DNA from: Mesaphorura yosii
Taxonomy: Eukaryota > Arthropoda > Collembola > Poduromorpha > Tullbergiidae
Direction of reading: 5' to 3'
NCBI GenBank assembly: GCA_009869945.1
Contig: WIXG01000243.1
Span: 1 to 64,000, forward strand
Length of the DNA: 64,000 nt
The notes under the pieces were generated by a model that was not told the DNA's origin, ran no database searches, and saw nothing but the letters and a program-made list of their open reading frames with translations. This document shows, piece after piece, positions 13,201-26,609 of this stretch (position 1 is the first letter of the stretch; the number at the start of each line of letters is the position of its first letter). Both the position numbers and the translations under genes were made by a program.

Positions 13201-13711
13201 CGGAAAAATGCTCGATGAATCCAAGAATTAAACATTTGAAAACCCATATGCAATTCAACCTAATGAGAAATGAGATTGTGAGTAAAGAAGCATGTGATTA
13301 GTGAGCATGTTACAAATTTACATTTCAATTGAAGTCCAGCTGTGAAACTCAATCGAAAGTATTTTTTAAGGTAAGAAGTTGGCAGCTGATGCCTGTGCCC
13401 ACTCAGTGTCTGCTTCCACGGTTCCACCACACCGCTCATGCTCCTCTTTGTGAGTGCATTCGCTAAATTGGCTTGGCAATCAAAAACTTGTTTACCTGCT
13501 AATTTTCCGCGAACGAATTCGGCATTTGCTCTTTGTTTTGAGTCTTAAGCTCATTACGCAAACGCAGTCTTATTCGTGTAATTAATTATAGTAGACATTA
13601 TTCACGGTTCAGCTTGAACATGAGTCGCATTTTTGTCCACTAAATAAGTTAATTTTAAGGTGAGGCAATAAATCTTTCCACAAGCCACTTTTTGAGAGCC
13701 GGGACGGCCGT
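10264..13711. other. Intergenic with two weak open frames
   Basis: No family-level gene recognised. Two frames have unusually protein-like composition: 11336-11602 minus (88 codons, ATG start, ends LLMDN) and 12549-12764 plus (about 70 codons, five cysteines near its end). Neither has clear splice or poly(A) context. Confidence 0.4.
11336..11602 (-). CDS. Unassigned 88-codon open frame
   Basis: It starts at a true ATG (MQGIISVEYHNEEIRKPYSD) and has balanced charged and hydrophobic residues, a single cysteine and few codons typical of chance frames. It could be a tiny gene, one exon of a larger one, or a decayed gene fragment. No motif is recognised and no signal peptide is evident. Confidence 0.25.
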   Translation of the reverse strand: MQGIISVEYHNEEIRKPYSDIRTIEQRVEINHVTKGASSLYREFVWHGKSSEILVKEVSQRSTSKNEKWSVSPKKTCPYFYEVLLMDN

Positions 13712-16700
13712 ATGAGTCTTGAAGCGAAGATGGACAAGCCAGTTAAAATCTGTGCCGCAGAGCCTTCTGAAAAGAACGTAAGTCGCCATCAATGCAAGAT
13801 TTAATTACATCTTATCAATTACGAAATTAATCAATTCAGACTACACTATGCTCGCGGATGGTTCCACCACCATATCAGCCGGCGCCAGGACAACCAAACA
13901 CGTGCTTCCCTAGGTCGACCGAGCAATGCTACCAGCTAGACACACAAAATTCGATCGTTGCACACGTCATGGATCAGTCTCAAATTATCCCCGACAAGAG
14001 CAAGCCCATTGAAGTATCCTGGCCACAAGATCCGGCACCTCCAACTCCAAGGAGCTCTGCCAACAAACTAGACCCGATGAGCTTGATTCCCGACAGAGTA
14101 GTTCCGCAGGTCATCACGGTTCTGAATCTGGGAAACTCTGATGTTACAAGACCAACAAGACCACTTCAACTGTGCCCGGTCGCACAAGTCACACTGACAA
14201 TCGACCCGCCCCAGAAGAAGCCTGTAAAAATTCGTATTCCGGAGTTCACTGTTGATGTTCGTCCCCCACAACGTCCACGGATTCAATGCGTGGAAAGCCA
14301 ATTGATCAACGATCGCGTTCGGCGTCCAATGGCGCGCCCCTGCTATAAGCGAGAACTGCCGCCATTTGTACTTTCATGTGACGACTTTGAGAGAATTAAG
14401 TTGAGGACGACTCAGAAAGAACGAGAAAGGGCTGAATGTGAAGCTCGGAAAGCTGACTATGAATGCGAAAAACTGAAAAGTCGCCACCGACATTCCCTGT
14501 GGAACAACACTGTAGAGGTTAATTTATTAAGCTCAGACACCGCACTATTACAAAGTTGAATTAACTCATTAATTATGGTCACAGAGCATTCTCGAAAGAA
14601 AGCAGAAGAACGAAGCAGAGAAGAAACGAAAAGAACTTCAAGAGAATCAGGATTTAATTGCTCACGTTGCTGCAGAAAAGGAACGGGTTTCGCAAGAACA
14701 GATTGCACGCGCTGAGAAGCTCATGCTGTACAGGAAGGGACTGATTCGTGACTTTCATGCCGCGATGGCTAATTCTAAGGTTAATTAATCACCAGTTTAA
14801 TTAAAAGAAATGCAAATTTTATTCCGAACGCATTATGCAAGCGGTCGACACTGTGTGCGCCTTCTCTTTCCGTGTGCAGTTAATGAAAGACATTGAAGAT
14901 GAAAAACAGAGGAGCAGCAAAGGTCGAGGTGATGAGGAGAATAACAAGAACCCATTCTGGAATGAAGAATGTATCAGGAAAATGATGGAGGTGAATAATC
15001 GGCCGGAGTACACAAACGCCGAGAAAAAGAAGCGCGTGAATCCGAAGTAAGCAACATTCCATCAGACTTATGGCGTGCGCGGCTGTAGCTGAGTTTCTAA
15101 GTTTGTTTTTGATTTCGTACTTGCAGACTCCTCGAAACACTGCAAGCCGATGAGAAACGCGTTATGGAACGCCAAATGGAAGTTGAGAGAGAACTTTGCG
15201 ATTTGCACCAAATTATAGTGCAGGGATATCCAGAAGTACCAGAGAGTTATAAGAAATATATTGCCACGCCGAAATGTGATGTAATAGTTTATGAAATTGA
15301 ACAAAATTGAATTGAATAGTTTATTGTTGAATATTTGCATGAATGTCTTCAATGTTGTGAATTTGATTTTAGAAACACGAAAGGCAGCAAGCGATCCGAA
15401 CGGCTTTATTTTCTGAAATCCACAACAAGTTGGCGTCTGATGCGTTTATTGAAGCACACGAGCAAGAAGTTGATCGTCAAGCCTGCGAGTACAATAAATA
15501 CAAGCAAACTCTTGACCGAATCAGGAAAGAGAAGGAGCGGCAGGTAACTTCGTGAACTTAATTAGCGGCAGGAGCATACTTACAGTTCATGCTTTTGCTT
15601 TTTGAATTCTTTCCGCAGTTAATTGTGGGCAAAGTGAATTACAACATCGCAAAATCGGAGAAAGCTGCTGAAGCCCTGATGCGAATGCAGGTCAAGGAGA
15701 AACAGAGAGCCAGTGAATATGACGCACTGAAAGAACAATGGTTAGTCAATCGAATCAGACTAACCAAATCGTGTTGAATAAGCTGCAAAATTCTATACAG
15801 GGAAGCCGAAATTGAAGCCAAAGTTCGTGAAAAGAACTCAAAGAGAGAAAAACGGATGGACGTAATTTACAAGGACTTCTGGGAGCGTCGAAAGTACGTT
15901 CGGAATTTTCATTCATAGATTAAAATTCCAATGGCCGCTCGGTAGTATATAATCCGGTACTTGTTCGGTGTGTGTTGCAGAGGTCTTCCGTGACCGCAAC
16001 TGAATTTCTCAAATCAAGTTAAGTGACCATACGGCAGGTTTGCTGCATTTATGGCACGCCTGAGCGATGGCTTCCCTTTCAAAGAACCTCTTGTATGTCT
16101 GAATTGCAGGGTGCATTACCCTTAACCCGTGACGAGCTGGGTTATTGGGTCCAATCATGTCGCCATCATGAACCCAAGTGGCAGGGACAGTTGAAATTTA
16201 CAAACACTAGCTGAATAGTCCGTTAAAATTATGAAATGGCATGGCATGTATGATCAATTTGCGTACCATGATCACTTATCGAAATGTGAAAATGTCTGCA
16301 ACACACACCGAACGAGTACCTATAATCCTGTGGGCCACAAAATAACTTTAATTCCTATTTACGCAGCGCTGAGTTGTGCAAACGACGACAACTTGACCCT
16401 TCAAGGTTATGGGCACGAGAACGTCTGGTTGCTGTCGAAAATGATGAGCAGGAATGCGAAAGGAAGGTTGACAAGCGGAAGAAAGCTGAAGAAATTGCCT
16501 TGTTCCAACAGGCGCAAGTCGTAAGTGCCTGCTCACGGATTATAGCAGTGTGGATGAAATTTTCGCATCTTTGCTTTGATGTATTTACGTTGATGGTTCA
16601 ATCTAGGCTGACCGCAAGTGCCGTGAGCTAAAGGAGAAGCATGTCAACGATGTTTGGGGCTGCAAAATGAAACAAGAGTATGAATGCGAAATGGTAGAGA

Positions 16701-17008
16701 TGAAGAAATACGCTCATGAGTGCATTGAGGACTGGGCTGCAAAAGATCGAACTACTAAACCATTGATACAAGCCATGAAGGTAACCAAACCGTCCTTCGA
16801 CATGTCTTAAATTACCGCCCATTGTCCTATCCTTAAATTTCAACTCATTCCGTAGAAATGGGATTACGATGCTGGAATGTATCCTTTTGTCAATCCAATG
16901 AACATGAACCTAAACAACTCAATTGCAAAATGTGGAAAAGAAACGAATCATCCAGTGTACGAAACTACTGCAAAACGTCTTGGATTTTCGGTTTGTGGTG
17001 GAACTTAA
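13712..17008 (+). CDS. CFAP210: CFAP210-like (CCDC173-like) axonemal coiled-coil protein
   Basis: Eleven phase-consistent exons: 13712-13777, 13840-14517, 14585-14779, 14880-15046, 15127-15280, 15373-15543, 15619-15740, 15801-15893, 16367-16520, 16607-16780 and 16856-17008. They give 708 residues. Residues ~25-190 are proline-rich and of low conservation. From ~200 to ~650 the chain is a long charged coiled coil of the trichohyalin-plectin-homology type. Landmarks matching CFAP210 are FERIK, LWNNTVESILERKQ, AEKLMLYRKGLIRDFHAAM, and a C-terminal EYECEMVEMKKYAHECIEDW. CFAP210 is a microtubule inner protein of doublet microtubules in motile cilia and sperm tails. The human protein is about 550 residues, so this one carries an N-terminal extension. 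Another TPH-family protein (CFAP53, CFAP45) is less likely. The gene is certain; the orthology is probable. Confidence 0.85.
15894..16366 (+). other. Exceptionally long intron (473 nt) of the CFAP210-like gene
   Basis: The other introns of this gene are about 60-105 nt. This one holds a GC-richer block around 16080-16200 with short self-complementary stretches (for example GGGT..ACCC near 16108-16121). It could host an intronic small RNA, but I see no complete C/D or H/ACA box set. Confidence 0.3.
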
Positions 17009-17031
17009 TCATTCGGACTTGATCTCGATGC

Positions 17032-17037
17032 AATAAA
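17032..17037 (+). terminator. Poly(A) signal of the CFAP210-like gene
   Basis: AATAAA lies 24 nt after the TAA stop on the plus strand, inside the 149-nt gap to the convergent bursicon gene. Confidence 0.7.
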
Positions 17038-17073
17038 CACACACATATCGCGTAGCACACGAACCTCGAACCC

Positions 17074-17079
17074 TTTATT
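17074..17079 (-). terminator. Poly(A) signal of the pburs gene
   Basis: AATAAA on the minus strand, 79 nt after the pburs stop codon. It sits between the two convergent stop codons. Confidence 0.6.
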
Positions 17080-17157
17080 TCTCAAAATGTTAGCAATATC
17101 ACAACTCAAGTAATTTGTGTAGTGAAGCAAAGCACCGAATTGTTGTCTGAATTTCGC

Positions 17158-17682
17158 TTACAAAACCGTAGCATCCCCACATCGATAGCATTTGCAATCG
17201 GCCGGTTCTTTCAGACTTATCATGTACGTTTCCTTATCACCTCCAAGTGCGACTCCGTTCGGATCATAGCATTTGTTCAGGAGGACGTCACGAACTCGTA
17301 GCGATGTTTCTCGACAGCATTGGCAATCCTGGACAAATCACACCTTTCTAGTTTCATGAAATAGTGACACGCTTGCGATAAGCAAACTCATGCATACCTT
17401 AAGGAATCCTGAATGAGAAATTGCTGACGGGCGCACTTTGGAGTGGCACGTTCCCTCGCATTTGCTTACGGCTACCTCACCTTCGCAGGTGCGTTCCAGC
17501 TGTCCTCCATGTCCGTATATTTCTGAGAAATTAGCTTAGATATAATTGAGCTCTACAACCCGTCAAGTTTGCCCACCTTTTATGATGTGAAGGTTTGATG
17601 GTAAAGTTTCACAGCCCTTCGTCGATGAAATAAATGCTAACGAACTTAAAAGACTGATACAAAGTTTTGCCAGTATTGCCAT
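17158..17682 (-). CDS. Pburs: Partner of bursicon (bursicon beta subunit) precursor
   Basis: Three exons in transcript order, 17577-17682, 17398-17522 and 17158-17328, join in phase to 133 residues. Residues 1-23 (MAILAKLCISLLSSLAFISS plus TKG) are a signal peptide. The mature chain is a cystine-knot hormone subunit with 11 cysteines in the family pattern: CETLPSNLHIIK, LERTCEGEVAVSKCEGTC, FLKDCQCCRET, NKCYD, EPADCKCYRCGD. Partner of bursicon pairs with bursicon alpha to activate the receptor LGR2/rickets for cuticle tanning and wing expansion in arthropods; homodimers trigger immune gene induction. It is secreted by neurosecretory cells. The start is the only ATG giving a signal peptide. Neighbours are unrelated: it converges on CFAP210 and diverges from TRIP4. 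No bursicon alpha exon was recognised in the window. Confidence 0.95.
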
Positions 17683-18259
17683 TATTATGGAAGGAGGATT
17701 TGGCAGATGCGTAGGTAGTACTTTGTCGAATGAAGACGAAGTTGCAACTGATCTAACCCGTCGTCTCGGCAGTCAAGATCGGATCGGATCCGTCGAATCG
17801 AAGGCTTCGGAGTCATCAAAATGTGCCCCCTGCGTGAACAACAAGAAAACGCTCTTAACTCGGTGGTGGCTTACTCAAGGAGCGAGGAGCTCAATAAATA
17901 AAATGAGCATGGTACTAAACGACGAGTCCAGAGTCGATTATGTTGGCCGGCAGAGTCGGAGGTCCGGGAATTACCATTCGTGTATGTCAGAAATTGTGAA
18001 CAAAGCGCATTTTCGACGCTGTCTCTTACACGTGATGAGTAGTGCCATTACGGAACAGTTGTAGAAGCGCAGCTGATGATTCATTCCGCATTTTTGAAAC
18101 GTCGAGCATTCGTACACAAGAAATCGTGCTAAAAGAGTCATAATTTAAAGTTTGTTGCTTGATTACCTGAAGCCAAATTACTGCGCTAGTGAGGACCACG
18201 GAATTGAGACCATCAGCTCTAGTAAAGGACGAGGAAAATTCTGTCGTAAGTTTCTAAAT
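17683..18259. promoter_or_regulatory. Shared upstream region between pburs and TRIP4
   Basis: These 577 nt separate the divergent pburs start and the first in-frame ATG of TRIP4, so promoters of both should lie here. The 3' part, 18149-18259, is open in the TRIP4 frame and may be coding for a longer TRIP4 N-terminus. A 125-codon plus-strand frame at 17687-18064 has no family resemblance and is probably chance. Confidence 0.5.
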
Positions 18260-20136
18260 ATGCCACAAAAGAAAACCAAATTCGTCAGCATAGCAGATGC
18301 AAACTCTGCAAGCCTGTCGCCAGTGCTTCCAGGTATGCCAGTACATTTCCTAATGGAATTTGATCGACATGATACCCAGCTTCATAAGTTCTTTATCTAA
18401 TGGATCACAGGCAGACAGAAATGCGAATGTCAAGCTGTAACACATGATCTAGTGAACAACTGTCTTTCATGTGGTCGAATTGTATGTGTCCAAGAAGGAA
18501 TGGGTCCATGCTTCTTCTGTGGTGAAATCGTAAGTGTCTGACCAATGACTGGAGTCCTAGCCTGGCCGGTCAAGTTTTTGTCAAGCATTTTGAATTCAAT
18601 TTTCAGGTAATGAATAAATCAGAGCGAGCAAGAATGAATGAAGGAAACACGAAAGAATCTAACCGATTGAAGGTAAAGTATGATCGACTTCAAAAGCTGA
18701 ATGACGAAGCCAAAGTGAAGGAAAAGGAAGCACAGGAGACCAAAGAAAGGCTTTTGGAATATGACAGAACAAGTCTCAGACGCACGAAGGTCATTGATGA
18801 TCAAGCCGACTATTTTAAGGCTGACAACCCATGGATTAGTGAAGCGGAAAAGGCATTAATTAAGAAGAAACAAGAGGCCTACAATGACGCTAAGAATAGA
18901 CTAAAGAAAACCATGCAAATCACGATTGATCTAACAGGTAACAGCCTCAGCCCTAGCGGTTAAGGGTAGCCAGCCCATAGTGCGCCGCATTCCAAAATGT
19001 TGATAGTGTTGTATTGGCGAACGCAGCCTAACGTAACCTAGTCCATGCAGTCCCATGTGTTCTGGGACTTAGAATTTCTCTGGCTGCCCTTAATTCCAAT
19101 CCAACTGGCCCTAGCTCATACCGCTTGACAAAATACTTACATCTGTACTTGACTTTCGGGTATATATTTTTCAGGGCGACGAGTTTTGGAAGAAGCTCCA
19201 GCTATTTCCTCTCTAGAAGATTTCCAATTCCTGGAGTTTCGTCCAAAGAAATCTGGAGAGGACAGAATGACTAGCCGGGAGTCTGCAGTCAGCACCGACG
19301 CCTTAGAAGGAAAGCTTAAGGTGCGCAGGATGCGAGTGGTAGCGATCAGGTTGAAATCGATTTAGTATCTAATTTCGAAGTGATTATAAAGTTTGTAGGA
19401 GAGCTGCAAAGAACGACTCAAGAAGCCTATTCAGCGCCAGTTTTATGGAGTGAGAGGATTCAGGACGCCGAACTACAAGAGATGGTTGATTCTGGAAACT
19501 GTTTATCTGTGTTACAACCTTTTGCCTCGTTAATCATTGAAGGAATTAAACAGTTACGTAGAGATGAACTTAAGAGTCACGATTAAGTGTAACGAATTAG
19601 TTAATCTAACAGTTGTATTGTTAAACAAACACTCATAGATTTGAAGGACGGACTTGGTACACTCCAGTACGAGGGAGGCTATGGATATGTGCTGGTCAAA
19701 AGCCACCAACTTCTGAGATGATTTCGGATTTGAAAAATAGCTATCGGCATATTGTTGGAGGTTAGTAATACCAAAGTGCTAATACGAAAATGTGTCAATG
19801 TATTTACTCTATTGTGAATGCTTTTTAGATGTGGAATTTCCAGCAAATTATCCTCTGGGTTGCCTCCTGGGTTGCGTTGACTTGGTGGACTGTCTTCCTC
19901 AAGAAGAGTACGCACAAATGTACCCGAATGGAGAAATTAGTGATCCGTACGTAATGGTTCTAGCTAATCCAAAAGTACTTTCGGTTCGAGTTCCAGTCCA
20001 AGGGAAGTCTAAAATTTGTAAGTTCAACTCTATACTGTCCAGTATCCCCAAGCTCGCCAATTTAATCATAACAATATTTGTCACAGTTAAACTGGAGAAG
20101 CATATTCACCAAGCTGTGAAGAATTCCTTGCAATAA
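18260..20136 (+). CDS. TRIP4: TRIP4 / activating signal cointegrator 1 (ASC-1)
   Basis: Eight exons: 18260-18332, 18411-18529, 18607-18937, 19175-19320, ~19404-19552, 19639-19760, 19829-20017 and 20087-20136. They give 392 residues from the first in-frame ATG. KKTKFV leads into a C2HC5 zinc finger (C29, C31, C42, C45, C50, C58, C61, with GRIVCVQEGMGPCFFCG). Next comes the conserved DRTSLRRTKVIDDQADYF segment, then a C-terminal ASCH domain from ~255 (FEGRTWYTPVRGRLWI, VEFPANYPLGCLLGCVDLVD). TRIP4 is a nuclear coactivator and subunit of the ASC-1 complex with ASCC1-3, which acts in transcription, alkylation repair and ribosome rescue. The human protein is 581 residues with an N-terminal helical domain I could not find; upstream exons are probably missed. 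The exon-5 acceptor is the least certain. Confidence 0.93.
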
Positions 20137-20137
20137 A
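20132..20137 (+). terminator. Possible poly(A) signal overlapping the TRIP4 stop
   Basis: AATAAA overlaps the TAA stop codon itself. Further plus-strand AATAAA copies at 20201-20206 and 20215-20220 are better placed for a normal 3' UTR, but lie inside the 3' end of the convergent MTHFD1 transcript. Confidence 0.45.
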
Positions 20138-20168
20138 ACGGGATTCACAGACAATTAATTAATATATT

Positions 20169-20174
20169 TTTATT
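20169..20174 (-). terminator. Poly(A) signal of MTHFD1
   Basis: AATAAA on the minus strand about 80 nt past the MTHFD1 stop. It lies within the 116-nt gap to the TRIP4 stop, so the two transcripts probably overlap at their 3' ends. Confidence 0.6.
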
Positions 20175-20252
20175 TTCTCATTCTGTGAGCTTGTCTTGAA
20201 AATAAAGTAATGCCAATAAAAAGTTAAATTCTACGTTACTAATTCCAGCACC

Positions 20253-25121
<4,869 letters not shown>

Positions 25122-25826
25122 ACACGAGCGAACACTAAACTAGCGACAATCTAATCGGTGTCACAAGTCACAAGGTTGCCGAGATTATGATTTCGAAACT
25201 TTTGAGCTGTTTGTACTTGGTAATGTACCAAAAGTCACAGGATTATGGTGATTAGGGAGGTACAGGCCACGACAGGGGCCGAGAAATTACATAACATAAA
25301 CATAAACGACTACGATTCTATTGAACTAGGCAGCATGAACAAGCGGAGTTAAGACTTTGATAGGCCTCGTTAGGCAGAAGTATTATTATTGGGTTCCAGT
25401 TGCTTGCAGCGCATGCTATGCTTGTGCTGTCAGGCGTTGATGCACGCATGTTGCTTTTGTCAAGGCAAGTCAGTTATCTCCTTCGGTGTCACCGTCATTC
25501 ATTGTGTTATTCACAGTCGCAATTAAGTATTTAACAGTATAAAAGTAAAGGCAATGAAAATGATGGCACACCACGTCGTAAGCAGTCTTTCAAACGTCCT
25601 ACGTCTCAAATAACCTCGTCATTCTTCTGTTGAAAATGTGTCTTTTGGGCTGTGTAACACTTTCTGGTGTTTTAATGGTCGCTAAATGAAGCGTCGCGTA
25701 ATAAAATAGGTTCGCGTAGGTACGAACTCTAGCTAGTAAGTATCGGACGTAATCTACCCTTGACTTAGGTCATCCTGGCTTAACAAATTACTATAAGTAA
25801 CCTTACCGTGGTTAAGATCAATCGAT
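25122..25826. other. Intergenic upstream of MTHFD1
   Basis: About 700 nt that should contain the MTHFD1 promoter. I see no TATA-like element in a clear position and no open frame of note. Confidence 0.5.
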
Positions 25827-26118
25827 TCATTGAATGCTGTAATTCTCATTGCGATTCTTCATAATATTTACACTAGTGCGAATCACCAAAACTGACACAT
25901 CAGGCCGGCAAACTGTGCTCGTTTAGTTTTTAGTGATGGGAAAATATTAAAGTATCTAAAAGGTGAAGTGTACCTTGGATTTCGGACGCACACAACTTTT
26001 GACTTGGAATTTGTAACGCGACGAGGCCGATTGAAGTCTTGCCAGCTTTCACAATCCCTTTCCCGGCACTTTTGTACGCGATGACGTCGCATAAGTCGCA
26101 TTGTCCATCCAACTTCAA
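25827..26118 (-). CDS. Candidate two-exon terminal coding segment, unknown product
   Basis: Exon 25974-26118 starts after a CACATAG acceptor and reads LKLDGQCDLCDVIAYKSAGK and on to KLCASEIQ, with donor CAAG|GTACAC (phase 1). A 61-nt intron leads to a terminal exon, 25827-25912 (acceptor GAGCACAG), reading CRPDVSVLVIRTSVNIM and ending at TGA. The phases agree and the intron size is typical of this locus. No start exon was found. It could be the end of a separate small gene. It could also be an alternative 3' end of LINS1, whose last codons include a possible phase-0 donor (AGA|GTAATT at 26624). I do not recognise the sequence. Confidence 0.35.
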
Positions 26119-26609
26119 CTATGTGCAACTGAAAATTCTTTTGTATCAGAATCCAGTTTAACATGCAACGCAACGCATAGAATATTATGAATGGCAGGCT
26201 GAATGATGATTCAATCTATTTATTATTATTCTAATGCAGAATACAAAACACATTTAATAATAATACACCAGTTACAAATAGATTGACCTAATTTACATTT
26301 TACAAAAAGAGTCTTTAATATTGAGCTACCCGACGAAATCAGGCGAATGACGAACGATCTATGGTTGTGCTTGCCTAATTCCTATTCCAGTACGCGGCGC
26401 AGAAAATCAGGGCTCTTGCTGGACCGCGGACATCCAGTTACAAATGACACAATACACAACATTTAGCTTAACGAAAATATTTGGTATTCTTTCTAGGACA
26501 CATGAGGTGAAGTTAATATTTGGTTCAACTCAATCTCGTACATCTCGTTATCTCACGGCAAAGTATAGTTAAGTAGTAATTTACAAGGCAAGACAAGCAT
26601 GAATAATAT
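26119..26609. other. 3' flank of LINS1
   Basis: About 490 nt without a gene. It probably holds the LINS1 3' UTR, with AATAAA on the minus strand at 26219-26224. Confidence 0.5.
26219..26224 (-). terminator. Poly(A) signal of LINS1
   Basis: AATAAA on the minus strand about 390 nt past the LINS1 stop, in an AT-rich stretch. Confidence 0.45.

Noticed and set aside
17687-18064. 125-codon plus-strand frame between pburs and TRIP4
   Set aside because: It begins at the pburs 5' end, resembles no TRIP4 N-terminus, and has no donor leading into the TRIP4 exons in phase.
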